Below, in pieces: positions 1 to 9,660 of a stretch of 30,673 nucleotides of DNA. The DNA lies in contig JALNQF010000432.1 of NCBI GenBank assembly GCA_028456385.1, forward strand, positions 1 through 30,673. Direction: 5' to 3'. How positions within the stretch are numbered: position 1 is the first letter of the stretch; the number at the start of each line of letters is the position of its first letter. Origin of the DNA: Ophiosphaerella korrae. Lineage: Eukaryota > Ascomycota > Dothideomycetes > Pleosporales > Phaeosphaeriaceae. Both the position numbers and the translations under genes were made by a program. The notes under the pieces were generated by a model. That model ran no database searches and was not told the DNA's origin. It saw only the letters and a list, made by a program, of their open reading frames with translations.

Positions 1-100
1 ATATTAGTAAGTTTATAATATTAGTAAGTTTATAATATTAGTAAGTTTATAATATTAGTAAGTTTATAATATTAGTAAATTGTAAACTTACTAATATTAG
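1..100. repeat. 17-bp tandem array ending in an inverted copy
   Basis: Four exact copies of a 17-bp unit (atattagtaagtttata) fill 1-68. A partial fifth follows, and then at 83-100 the same motif in inverted orientation (taaacttactaatattag). The array can fold on itself. The window starts inside it, so its full length is unknown. It could be a terminal repeat of an old transposon or a simple satellite; nothing here decides. Confidence 0.85.
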
Positions 101-2941
101 TGCGAAAATAAAAGATATAAGAGTTAACTCCCTTATATATACTAAGTATATTATAGAGGCTAGACTATAAAATCCTTTTTTCTATATAAATTTAAGTATA
201 AATCTAGTATACTAAGTAGTTTTTTACTTAAATATTAGTACTTAAGATCTTAATATATTTTTTCTTTAAATAGGTTTAAGTATAAATCTACTATACTAAG
301 TAGTTTTTACTTAAGTACTAATACTTTAGATATTATATCTACTTTTTACGTAAATTTAGATATAAATTTACTTTTATTAAGTAGTAGCTTAAGTAGTAGT
401 ATTACTTTTTAACTTATAATAAGTAAATTTCTATAACTTTATAGTAAAAAATAATTACTAAACTTTATATAAATATTTATACTCTAAGCTTTTACTACTC
501 TTTTTACTATATAACTAAATCTTTTTTATACTAGTACCTATAGCGCTTAATATAATAAAGATATAATAATATCTTTAAAGAAGATAAACTATAGATAACT
601 AGCTTTCTAAGATAAAGTTTATAATACGTACTCTAAATCTAGGTTTTTAGTTAAGTAAACTTAAAAAACTAAGCTAATTTTTACTTTAAATACTACTTAG
701 AAAAAGTTTTTTACGTACTAAAAAATAAAACTTTTAAATCTAATTAAAAATAAGCTATAACTTAACTCTAGTCGCTTTATAATAATATAAGTATACTTAG
801 CTATACTAAAAGCTTTTCTAGATACTTTTATAAGAGACTAGCTTATAGTTATTAGAGATACTTCTATTTATTATAACTTATTATTTATAAAACTAATTTT
901 AAATAAAAATAATAAAATAGTTATTTTTAATAATAATTTAGAAACTTACTTAAATAACTATATACTTTCTATTAGCTTTATAGATAATATACTACTTAAT
1001 AACTTAAAAGTAGCTTAACTTACTACTAAATAAAGCTTTATACTATAGTTATAAGTTTATAAGTTTATTAATAATAACTTTCTCTAATACTAAAACTCTA
1101 TATAAAATAATCTTACTTCTAAAAAGTATTAAACTATAATAAAAAATACTACTCTTATCTAATCTTTTAATAATAACTAATAATAAACTATATAATTACT
1201 TACTACTAAGATCTTATATACTTATAAGATTTATTCTTTATTTTAAATAATCTATTAGCTTAATAGTATCTTACGTATATAATCTCTAAAATAATTTACT
1301 CTAAGTAGCTAATAAAGTAAAATAACTTAAAAACGCTTTAACTAAATAAAAAAGCTAAACTACTAATTTCTAGTAATAAATTACTAAAATCTACTAATAA
1401 AATAAAGTACTTTTTAACTATATTTATTAAAAAGATATAAAATAACATAACCTAGTTAAATAATATAATACTTAAAGTATATAAGTTATAACTTTTTATA
1501 ACTAACTCTATTTAATAACTTATAAACTTTACTACTTACTAGTTAAATAGTTAAATATAAAAGATTTACTTTTATTAGTAACTTAAAACCTTAACTATTT
1601 TAATCTACTAGAGTTTAATCTTACTATATAAAGCCTACTAATTCTTAACTAAGATAATATTTAAATACTACTATAAAGCTTAAAAAAATATAAAGCTAAA
1701 CAATTCTTTTACTATAACTTTATAGCTAAATAATATATTTTTAATAAATAAGTAGTATATAAAAATTTATATAATTATAGTAAGAAAGAAAACTAGTTTG
1801 TAAAAATCTTAAAGATTTTAGAAATAAGTAAATTATTAGATATTTAATCTTTTATCTAAGCTATATTAGACTACTTTATAGCTAATAGAAATAAAAACCT
1901 CTTTAGCTTATTTTAAGCTAATATTATAATATATACTTACTTTAGATTAGCTTAGACTTATTTTACTATTCTTAATAGAGTTACTTATATTTATAATAAT
2001 AAATTTATATACTTTTTTATACTTTACTACTACTTTAGTAACTAAAATACTATTAGTAGTACTAAATCTTAATTCTATAATCTCTTTATACTTTATTTTA
2101 AACTTAAAGTTTTAAGCTTTTTTACTACTAAAGCTACTTAAGCTTTATTTATTTTAGAATTTACTAATATTACTAATAACCTTTACTAGTCTTTTTAACT
2201 CTATAATCTACGCCTTTATAAAAAACTTTTAGACTAGCTCTAAAGATTAGTTAGTACTATACTTAGTATCTATAATTTAAATATAAACTTCTAATATATA
2301 GTAAGCTTAATTTAGAATAAAGTTAATAATATAAATCTAAACCTTTTCTTAATATATATAGAGTTTAAAAGTAACTTTAAAAACTAATTTTATAACTTTT
2401 AGCTTAAATAATCTTTAAAACTAACTTAGCTAATAGTAATAATTATAAATATACTATTATTATTATAGCTCTAGAGATTTTTTAAAAGTAAATTCTTATC
2501 TAATAAAACTACTTCTAAAGATAAAGTAAATAAAATAACTAAATTAACTTTTACTTATTACTACTATAAAAAAATAAGATATAAAGCTTTAAACTAGTAA
2601 TAAAACTTTTAATAAGAAAATAACTTACTTTAGTAAACTAAGGTAGTATAAAATAGTATTATATAAGTATCTAGAAACTCTTAAATAAAGAGCTTAATAA
2701 TAACTATAGCTTTTACTTCTTTAAATATAGCTTAAGCTCTAAATTAGACTTAGACTTAGAGCTAAAAAATAAAAATCTTTAGATTAAGAATTTTAATCTA
2801 AAGAATTAAATAACTAGAAAAGTAAAATATACTATTAATACTTTATATTTAGTATAACTATATCTAATACTTTAACTTACTACTTTTAAACTACTTAGTT
2901 TTAATTATAGCTTTTAACTTAAATAAATACTTTATTAAACT
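101..2941. other. Unrecognised AT-rich RIP-degraded sequence, left half
   Basis: No gene is recognisable. CpA and TpG are almost missing, as in the rest of the window, so this was repetitive DNA. Some stretches, for example about 1900-2200, are fairly free of stops on both strands, but the implied peptides are low-complexity Leu/Ile/Lys/Ser and match no family I can name. The sequence was continuous with 9980-12039 before element 1 inserted, as the AGTTT duplication shows. It is probably a more decayed transposon than the elements nested in it. Confidence 0.6.
188..405. repeat. Degenerate direct repeat of about 80-84 bp
   Basis: The phrase tttaagtataaatct followed by a ...tatactaagtag... block occurs at 191 and again at 275. 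A weaker third copy (tttagatataaattta...aagtagtagctt) starts near 355. Spacings are 84 and 80 bp. This looks like an old tandem repeat inside the unrecognised left-hand sequence. Confidence 0.6.
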
Positions 2942-2946
2942 AGTTT
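2942..2946. repeat. Target-site duplication of element 1 (left)
   Basis: AGTTT directly precedes the 5' LTR and is repeated exactly at 9975-9979 after the 3' LTR. A 5-bp duplication is usual for Ty3/Gypsy integrases. It fixes both ends of the element to the base. Confidence 0.9.
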
Positions 2947-3376
2947 TATTACAATAGTAACAAGAGAGCTATAGATAGAACTAATAAGCCCTACAACAAT
3001 TAACTTAGACCTATATAACGCTAAGGGATATAAATCTAATTAGGAGGCTATATATAATTAGGACACCTAGAGTAATCTATAATCTATAGACTCTTAGTAT
3101 TAATAGATTATAGATTAAAGTAATTTACGATCTATTAGTCTTAGTACCTATAGATTAATAGATTACTATAGGTATATAGTTAGTAGCAATGCGCATTATT
3201 AGGATAGTATTAGCAATTTAATCCTTTAACTATAGAACACTAATATAAGATAGTTACAAAATATCTTCTATTATTTATAGTTATTATAGATCCTAATATA
3301 AACTTTTACTATTACTTTATAATCTACTAACTTCTCTAGATAGGTACCTGTAGTTAACGATAGGAGACCTATTATA
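2947..3376 (+). repeat. 5' LTR of element 1 (U3 type A, R-U5 type A)
   Basis: 430 bp, from TATTAC to ATTATA, copies of ancestral TGT...ACA-like ends. It aligns gap-free with 9545-9974. By hand I count 31 differences, all transitions; in 24 this copy keeps the C or G and in 7 the other copy does. It retains CA/TG dinucleotides the 3' copy lost (around 3185-3216). It includes a hairpin at 3073-3117. The block around 3205-3230 (ggatagtattagcaattta) is the segment best conserved among all LTRs here. Confidence 0.93.
3073..3117. promoter_or_regulatory. U3 hairpin of element 1 LTR
   Basis: TAATCTATAATCTAT (3073-3087) and its exact complement ATAGATTATAGATTA (3103-3117) form 15-bp arms around a 15-nt loop. 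The same hairpin lies in the 3' LTR and, in other copy numbers, in the other LTRs. A regulatory or RNA-structural role is inference from position in U3. Confidence 0.6.
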
Positions 3377-3403
3377 CCTTACTAATTTAGTTATTACGAG
3401 AAG
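3377..3403 (+). promoter_or_regulatory. Candidate primer-binding region of element 1
   Basis: The block starting ccttactaatttagttatta directly follows the LTR and is repeated after the LTRs of element 2 (12509) and, inverted, element 3 (ending 21937). Conservation outside the LTR just at this place suggests the minus-strand primer site. A TGG typical of tRNA-complementary sites would be hidden as TAG by RIP at 3388. The primer cannot be named. Confidence 0.35.
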
Positions 3404-3435
3404 TAAAGCGTAAGTAAGTATATAGTCTAGCTAAT

Positions 3436-4560
3436 ATAATAGTAAAAAGCTTAACAAGTAAAGTACCTAGAGGTAGTTATAAGTCTAAAAGTACTATATA
3501 GGAAATACTTAAAGACTAAATTAATAACCTAATCTTAGAGAAAGAAGATATAAAGATAGTAATTAACACCTTAGAAATATAGAACAAAGAACTATAAGAT
3601 TACGTAAAATAAAACAAAGTATAAATTAAAGCTATTATTAAAGGATAGAATTAAATAGAATTAATTACTTAAAGACTAGAGATAAGTATAATAAAGAAAC
3701 TACCTAAGATACCTATTCTTAAAAAGTTTAATAGAACAAGAGAGAAACTAAGACCCTTTATTATATTAGCGTAACTCTAGATAGATATATAAGTACTACA
3801 CTTTAACATAGAAGAAAAGAAGGTAATATATATTAGATTATACCTAGAAGAAGACGTAATAAGATAGTATAAACCTTACTAGATAGATTATACAATATAC
3901 TCTCTAATAACCTAGAAAAATAAAATAAGAGCTATCTTTAGAAGTTATAAGTACTTTACTAAACAAATAAGAGTAGTATTTAGAGATATAGATATTACTA
4001 GATAAGCTAAAGAATAGCTAGAAAAGCTTATACAAAATTAGAGTGTTCCTAAGTATATATTATAGTTTAAATAACTATTACAAAATATAGAATAGAATAA
4101 ATTAGCCCTAATATTATAATTTAAACAAGGACTAAACGCTAAGATTTAATACAAAATAATCTATATAGAGAAACTATAAATACTAGAAGCTCTAAAATAA
4201 TAGGTAATATAAATTAATAACAATCTTTAAGAATAGAAGAAAAATAAGTATAGAAGTTATAACTAGAACTACAATAAGGAAGACCTAATAATCTTTAACG
4301 TAAACAAGAACAAGAAAAAGAAAAAAAACAACGACTTTACGTACTTTAACTATAGTAAAAGGGGCTATTACGCAAAAGACTACTAATTATAAAAGAAAAA
4401 GGATATAGTATACTATAAATATAGGAAACTAAGATACTTTATAAAAGACTATAAGAGTAAAGACCTAAAGAAAGAAACCTAGTTAAAAATAATAGAAAAG
4501 AAGAAAGAAGTACTATAAGTACAGACTAAACCTTAGAAGAAAGTAGTAGAGAGTAAAGAA
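3436..4560 (+). pseudogene. Gag remnant of element 1 (capsid plus two CCHC zinc knuckles)
   Basis: Gag forms the particle and packages the RNA. In the frame starting at 3436 (ATA ATA, the likely former ATG changed by RIP) the text includes VPRGSYKSKS and then LEKEDIKIVINTLEI, probably coiled. Next comes a capsid resembling fungal Ty3 Gag: KLPKIPILKKFN, REKLRPF, YLEEDVIR, AIFRSYKYF and VFRDIDI. Two nucleic-acid-binding knuckles follow at 4333-4462, with Cys and His changed to Tyr: YFNYSKRGYYAKDY and YYKYRKLRYFIKDY fit CX2CX4HX4C spacing exactly. Lys-rich stretches flank them. All stops are TAA/TAG. The frame is the same as that of protease and RT downstream, so Gag and Pol were probably one polyprotein. 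Confidence 0.85.
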
Positions 4561-5580
4561 GTATAGTATATAATACTCTATTAGACCTTTTGTTATAATA
4601 ATAACTACTATATATATCTTTCTAGTAAGTAGAGAGTAGTATAGTTCTTATAGAAATAGAGATATAGAGTAGCTACAATAAAAGAAAATAGAATAAAAGC
4701 GTAGCTAGAAGAAATAGCGCACGTAATAGACCTACTAATAGAAGATTTAGAAGGGGAAGGACCCTAGATACTATTAATCTAGGCTAAAGGACTAGCACTA
4801 GATAAAGAGACTACTATAACTACTTCTAAAAGAACGTAAAGAAGTAAGAAATAAGCTAGTATAAGAGGTATAGAGTATACCTAACTAGATATATATAGCT
4901 ATAATAGCTATACAATAATAAATATAGAAGAATAAAATAAAGAATAGAAATTTATTTAAATATACTTAATAGTTATAAGTATAGAGGAAGCGTACAAAGA
5001 CTAAAAAGAACGTAATCTTAAAGAAATAAAGTTTATACTATTCTAAGAATAGATAAAGTAATATATAGTTATAGTATAAAGAATACTTATAAAGAGAGAG
5101 TAGTAGTACCTTGTAAGAAAAACGTAATAGATTAATAAAGCTTATATACTAAGAATACTAATAGTATACTATATTCTAATAATAAATATACCTAGCAAAG
5201 ATAGATACTAAGAAGAGGATAATAAAATAATAGATCTAAAATATCTAGTATATTTCGAAGTATTATAGATATTATACCTAGACAAGAATTACATTATATA
5301 TAGAAACTCTAAGGTAAATAACAATATATAGCCTATAAAGAGAAAAGGCTATAATTATATAAGAGTAATTCTAGTAAAAGATATCTAAAGATAAGAAATA
5401 ATCCTAGAAGATAGATACTTAGTAGTAAAGCTAGGATTAAAACTATCTAAGAAATACGTCTAAGAAAGACTATAGTATAAATGTATAAATAATAAATATC
5501 TAAAATATAAAGAATATAAACTTAAGATAAGACTATAGCTATAAAAAAATAGATAATTTATAAAACTACCTAAGCAAGAA
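4561..5580 (+). pseudogene. Long Gag-Pol linker of element 1
   Basis: About 340 codons lie between the second zinc knuckle and the protease, in the same frame as both. I recognise no named domain. Visible features are an acidic stretch (DLLIEDLEGEGP near 4725-4755), IILEDRYLVVKLGLKLSKKY near 5400-5455, and a short Cys/His-like cluster near 5480-5520 (YKCINNKYLKYKEY) where one Cys survives and several Tyr codons may be RIP-changed Cys or His. The same region is present in elements 2 and 3. Ty3-type elements usually have a shorter spacer here. Confidence 0.6.
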
Positions 5581-5930
5581 TAGCTAATAGGTATAAGAGG
5601 CCTATATATTACTAAAATAGGTATATATTAAGGAAAGAAAGTACAATTAATAATAGATAGTAGAGCTACAAGGAACTTTATATCTAAAAAGTTTATAGAA
5701 ATATAAGGAATACGTTATATAATAAAGAAATACCCTTAACAACTAAGTACAATTAAAAGAAAAATATTCTAGGAACCTATTAGGTTTAAAACAACTCTCT
5801 CTATACTTAAACTAGAAGGGATAAAGATTATAAATATAGTTATAGATATAACAACAATTAATAACAAATAAGATATAATACTAGGAATACTATAGTTATA
5901 GATAACTAACCTACATATTAATTAGAGAAT
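5581..5930 (+). pseudogene. Aspartic protease remnant of element 1
   Basis: The retroviral-type protease would cut Gag-Pol. The catalytic DSGA is at 5656-5667 but reads D-S-R-A, a Gly to Arg change expected from TpG to TpA in GAT AGT GGA. It is followed by FISKKFIE, and about 70 codons later by DIILGIL*L*ITNL, which matches the family's second motif (ILG.PWL with Trp as stop). Same frame as gag and RT. Nonfunctional because of stops and the active-site change. Confidence 0.85.
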
Positions 5931-6900
5931 AAGAGAAATTAACTATTATAGAATAGATATAATAAAAGCTAATATAAGTACCTATAAAGGAGAATTCCCT
6001 AAAGAATATAAGAAATAGGAAAAACAACTTATAGAGCTAAAAGACTACCTTCTAGAATATTAACTATAGGACTTAGCGATAGAACTAGAAGAAGGTAGAG
6101 ATATAAGATAGAGCCTAGTTTACTAGAAAATAGAAGAAGAATCTAAGATTAAATAAATATTTATCTAAAACGTAATAAAAAAGGGGTAGATAAAGGAATC
6201 TAAGTCCTTAGTAGCGTATAAACTTATATTTATAGATAAAAAGAGAATAAGTAATAAAAGACTTTACGTAGATTTTAGAAAAACTAACGTAATTATAAAT
6301 AAGAACTAATACCTACTACTATAAATAGATATAATACAAGATAGGCTATAAAAAGTAAGAATCTTTACAAAACTAGATATCTAGAACGCCTACTACTAGA
6401 TTAGAATTAAAGAAGGTAATAAATAAAAAATAGTGTTTAGAACATAATATAGACTATATAAATTCCTAGTTATACTATTTAGTTTAATAAATATACTAGT
6501 AGCCTTCTAAGAAAGAATTAATATAGTACTAAGAGAATACTTAGACGTATTTATATTTATATACTTAGATAATATCCTTATATTCTTAAAAATAAAAGGA
6601 GAATACGTATAGTATATATACAAAGTACTAGCAAAACTAATAGAAAATAAATTATTTCTTAAAATAAGAAAATACAAGTTTTATATAAAAGAAATAGACT
6701 TCCTTAGATTTATAATTAAACTAAGAAAGATTAAGATTAACCTAGAAAAGATTAGATTAATTAATAAATAGCTAACACTAAAGAACCTAAAAGAAGTATA
6801 ATAATTTTATAGTCTAGCTAACTTTAGTAGAAAGTTAATAGTAACATAGTCTAAAGATATAGAACTAATAACAAGACTTATAAAGAAGGATACGCTATTT
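5931..6900 (+). pseudogene. Reverse transcriptase remnant of element 1
   Basis: Ty3/Gypsy RT motifs appear in order in one frame: RLYVDFRKTN near 6260, FTKLDI*NAYY*IRI near 6365, FRT*YRLYKFLVILFSL near 6435, FIFIYLDNILIF near 6550-6585, then the connection (EIDFLRFIIK, KI*LVNK-like text) to about 6780. The YLDD box at 6562-6573 reads YLDN; GAT GAT contains TpG and RIP turns it into GAT AAT, removing one of the two metal-binding aspartates. Stops are TAA/TAG at Gln/Trp positions. Confidence 0.93.
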
Positions 6901-7400
6901 AAATAGATAAAAGAATGCGATAAAGTATTTAAAAAGATTAAAAATAAGTTTATAAAAAACCTAGTTATTAGAATATATAACCTAGACCTACTAGTAATAG
7001 TAAAAATAGACGTATCTAATTTAGTCTATAGAATAGCACTAATACAAGAAGACCTAGAAACTAAGAAAGAATACTTAGTTAAATACTTCTCTAAGAAGAT
7101 AAAAATAGTAAAACTTAATTACCTAATCTATAACAAAGAAATACTAGTAATCTATAAAGTATTTAAGTAATAGAGAGTATACTTACAAAGAATAAAGTAT
7201 TAAATAAAGGTCTATATAGACTATAAGAATCTTATAGGATTTATAAAGAATAAAGAACTATTATAATAATATATAAGATAGTAGGAATTTCTATTAATAT
7301 TTAATATAGAAATTATAGATATAAAAGGAAAAGAAAACTAATTTATAGATACTCTTAGTAGAAGACTAGACTTACAAGAAGAAGTAAGTATAACTAGTAT
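6901..7400 (+). pseudogene. RNase H remnant of element 1
   Basis: Follows RT in frame. Recognisable: VKIDVSNLVYRIALIQ near 7000 (family: TDAS...GA.L.Q), YLVKYFSKKIK near 7075, YNKEILVIYKVFK* (family: Y..KEL.AI...KW) near 7130, YIDYKNLIGFIKNKEL (family: TDHKNL.YF) and GKEN*FIDTLSRR at 7330-7368 (family: GK.N..AD.LSRR). It would have removed the RNA template strand. The frame breaks just after it. Confidence 0.88.
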
Positions 7401-7401
7401 A

Positions 7402-8330
7402 GTCTAGTTAAAAACAAAGAAAGATATCTAGTACTAAATATACCTAAAATAGCTGTAATACTTAAAAGAAAGAGTAGCGAGCTAAACAAATAGATTTAGA
7501 AAATAATACAAGAAGTATCTAAAAAAATAAAGAAACTAGAAACTTAAGAAGGGATAGTATAAGCTTATAGAAAAACTTATATTCTAAGAAAAATCTAAAG
7601 AGAATTTATATAATAGTTTTATAAACTACTAGTATATAGATACTAAGGAATTAATAAAACTCTTAATAGGCTACTACAAGATTATTATATCCTAAAAGTA
7701 AGATAATTAGTAATAGAAGTACTACAAGACTATAAAGAATATTATAGAAATAAATATAGTTAATACGTACTATATAGAATACTATAACTAGTAGAAGTAC
7801 TAGAATAACTATAAAGAGTTATTACAATAAACTTTATTATAAAGCTACCTAAGTTAAAAGATCTAATATTAGGAGTTAAGTATAATAGAATCCTAATAAT
7901 AGTAGATAAACTTATAAAGTATTTATACTTTAGACTATATAAAGAGAAAAGTAGGATAGAAGTTACTATATACTAAGTTCTAGGAACTATAATTAGCTAA
8001 TATAGGCTACTAGATAAGATTATTATAGATAGAGATATACAATTTATATTAAAACTATAGAGAATAATAATAGTATAATTAGGAATTAAATATATAATAT
8101 CTACAGCGTATTATCGATAAATAGACAAATAGTTAGAATAAATAAATTAGATAATAGAATAGTACTTAAGATACTACCTTAACTATAACTAAAATAACTA
8201 GGTATAGCTACTACCTATAGTATAGCTAGTATATAATAGCGCAAAGAATATAGTAATAAGAATATTACTCTTCTTTATAAACTATAGATTTAAACCTAAT
8301 ATATACTAAATACTAAGAAATTAGATATTT
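7402..8330 (+). pseudogene. Integrase remnant of element 1
   Basis: The frame changes here by one base: element 3 reads ...AGTATAGTTCTAG where element 1 reads AGTATAGTCTAG (about 7402). After it the text is collinear. The HHCC zinc finger is visible as Tyr substitutions around 7641-7740 (Y*GINKTLNRLL ... YKEYY). The core has ITINFIIKLPK and ILIIVDKLIKY, then IIIDRDIQFI near 8020 and AYYR*ID**LE*IN near 8105, matching the D,D-35-E core with the first Asp changed to Asn. LLFFINYRFKPNIY near 8265 matches the family's TPF...YG..P segment. Confidence 0.88.
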
Positions 8331-8866
8331 TAGTCTCTAAGAAGAGAAAACTTTACTAGTAGACTTAAAGATATATATAATTAATTAAGACAAGATATAG
8401 AATTCTTATAAGATTAGATAGTAAAATACTATAACAAGAAATATAAAGAGAGACCCTAATTTAGAAAGAGAGAAAAAGTATAGTTAGTACGAAAAAATAT
8501 TAAGAGTAAATAACTAAGTTTAAAGTTAGACTATATTAAGATAAGACTATATAAAATTAAGAAAGAAATTATACTAGTTATATTTAAACTAAAGCTACTA
8601 AGTAAGATAAAGATATATCTAACGTTCTATATAGCTCTACTAGAACAAGTACTATAAAATATAGAGCTACTAATATATAAAGTAGATATATATAGAGAAT
8701 AAGAAGAATAAGAAGTTAAAAAAATCTTAGTATACTAGTTCTATAATAGAAAATACTACTACTTAGTAGAATAGATAAGTATAGATAAAAAAGAATAACT
8801 ATAAGAAAAGATATAGGAACTAGAAGATAACCTTAACTACCTTAAGAAACTAAAAGAGTTCTAAAA
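8331..8866 (+). pseudogene. Integrase C-terminal module and chromodomain of element 1
   Basis: In the integrase frame, KREKV*LVRKNIKSK (about 8465) and LDYIKIRLYKIKKEI (about 8525) match the GPY/F module, and IYLTFYIALLEQVL matches the family's IHPVFHVSLLEP. At about 8716-8864 lies a chromodomain: EVKKILVY*FYNRKYYYLVE*, then *EKI*ELEDNL and KKLKEF. That is the chromodomain pattern EVEKIL..R...G...YLVKWKGY...TWEP..NL. Chromodomains of this type steer integration to methylated H3K9 heterochromatin in related elements, which suits the setting. Confidence 0.8.
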
Positions 8867-9660
8867 TTAAAACCTTTTAGAACGCCTAGTAGTAAACTAA
8901 GAGAACTAATATTACTATTGCTAGATAGAGAGGTAATAGGATTACCTAATATAAGACCTACTATAACAACACTAAACGCCTTATCTAAGTTTAGCTTAGC
9001 TTCTAGAGCTACTAACTATTTAGCTAATTTCTTATTATTTAACGCCTTTATCTTATAAAAATAAAAGAGATAAGCTTAATTCTTTACTAGCTTACTCTAT
9101 ATAAGCTCCTAGATCTACTTACGCTTAGCTTTAGCTTCTATAATTTAAGATAGTAATTTCTTTTAAGTCTAGTTAATAGCTCTCTTTATTATTATTAAGC
9201 CTAGACGTAAGTATAAGTATAATAAACGTATACTTAAAAAGAGAAATACTAAATATATTATAAAAACTACGTATATTTATATAAATATACACTTTATAGG
9301 CCTTACTATTATTTACGAAAATAATATAAAGAAGAAACTTCGGGTTTAACTTAGGAGAAGTATAATAAGAACAAGGAAATATTTTAATACTATTACGTAA
9401 TATATAATCTATAAAGAGGTAGTAATAATATATAAATAAAATAACTATAAGGAGTAATAAGAAACTACAAATTAATAAAGAAAGTAAGTTAATAACTTTA
9501 GCTCTAGGGTAGATAAACAAAGACCTACTTAGAAAAGGAGATAGTATTATAATAGTAATAAGAGAGCTATAGATAGAACTAATAAGCCTTATAATAATTA
9601 ACTTAGACTTATATAATACTAAGGAATACAAATCTAATTAGGAGGCTATATATAATTAAG
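8867..9660 (+). pseudogene. C-terminal tail after the chromodomain, running into the 3' LTR
   Basis: The chromodomain frame (positions divisible by 3 at 8856, 9222 and 9537) continues with no frame change to the polypurine tract and into U3. Distinctive text: INVYLKREILNIL*KLRIF from 9222, FNLGEV**EQGNILILLRN, LQINKESKLITLALG*INK, then RKGDS over the polypurine tract and IREL*IELIS within the LTR. Elements 3 and 4 give aligned peptides without gaps. No family recognised. Stop density alone is no better than chance; the case rests on codon-wise similarity between diverged copies. An opposite-strand reading at 8868-9196 is an alternative. The 152-codon minus-strand open frame at 9173-9631 lies opposite this and is probably its shadow. 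Confidence 0.5.
9531..9544 (+). promoter_or_regulatory. Polypurine tract of element 1
   Basis: AGAAAAGGAGATAG directly precedes the 3' LTR, the place of the plus-strand primer. The equivalent sites are 22911-22924 (element 2) and, inverted, 15779-15792, 24664-24677 and 30652-30665. Confidence 0.65.

Noticed and set aside
1300..2300. Stretches with fewer stops on both strands in the left region
   Set aside because: Both strands look equally open, peptides are low-complexity and no family motif could be found, so no gene is called.
3377..3403. Possible tRNA-like TGGTTATCACG motif after the LTR once RIP is reversed
   Set aside because: The resemblance to a tRNA D-arm depends on assumed reversals and is short; kept only as a low-confidence primer region.
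9173..9631. 152-codon open frame on the minus strand
   Set aside because: It lies opposite the pol tail and runs from the LTR into the interior. Its Leu/Ile/Ser/Tyr-rich sequence is what results from reading the complement of Gln-rich, RIP-changed sense codons (TAA/TAG opposite gives TTA/CTA). The corresponding frame in element 4 has stops.
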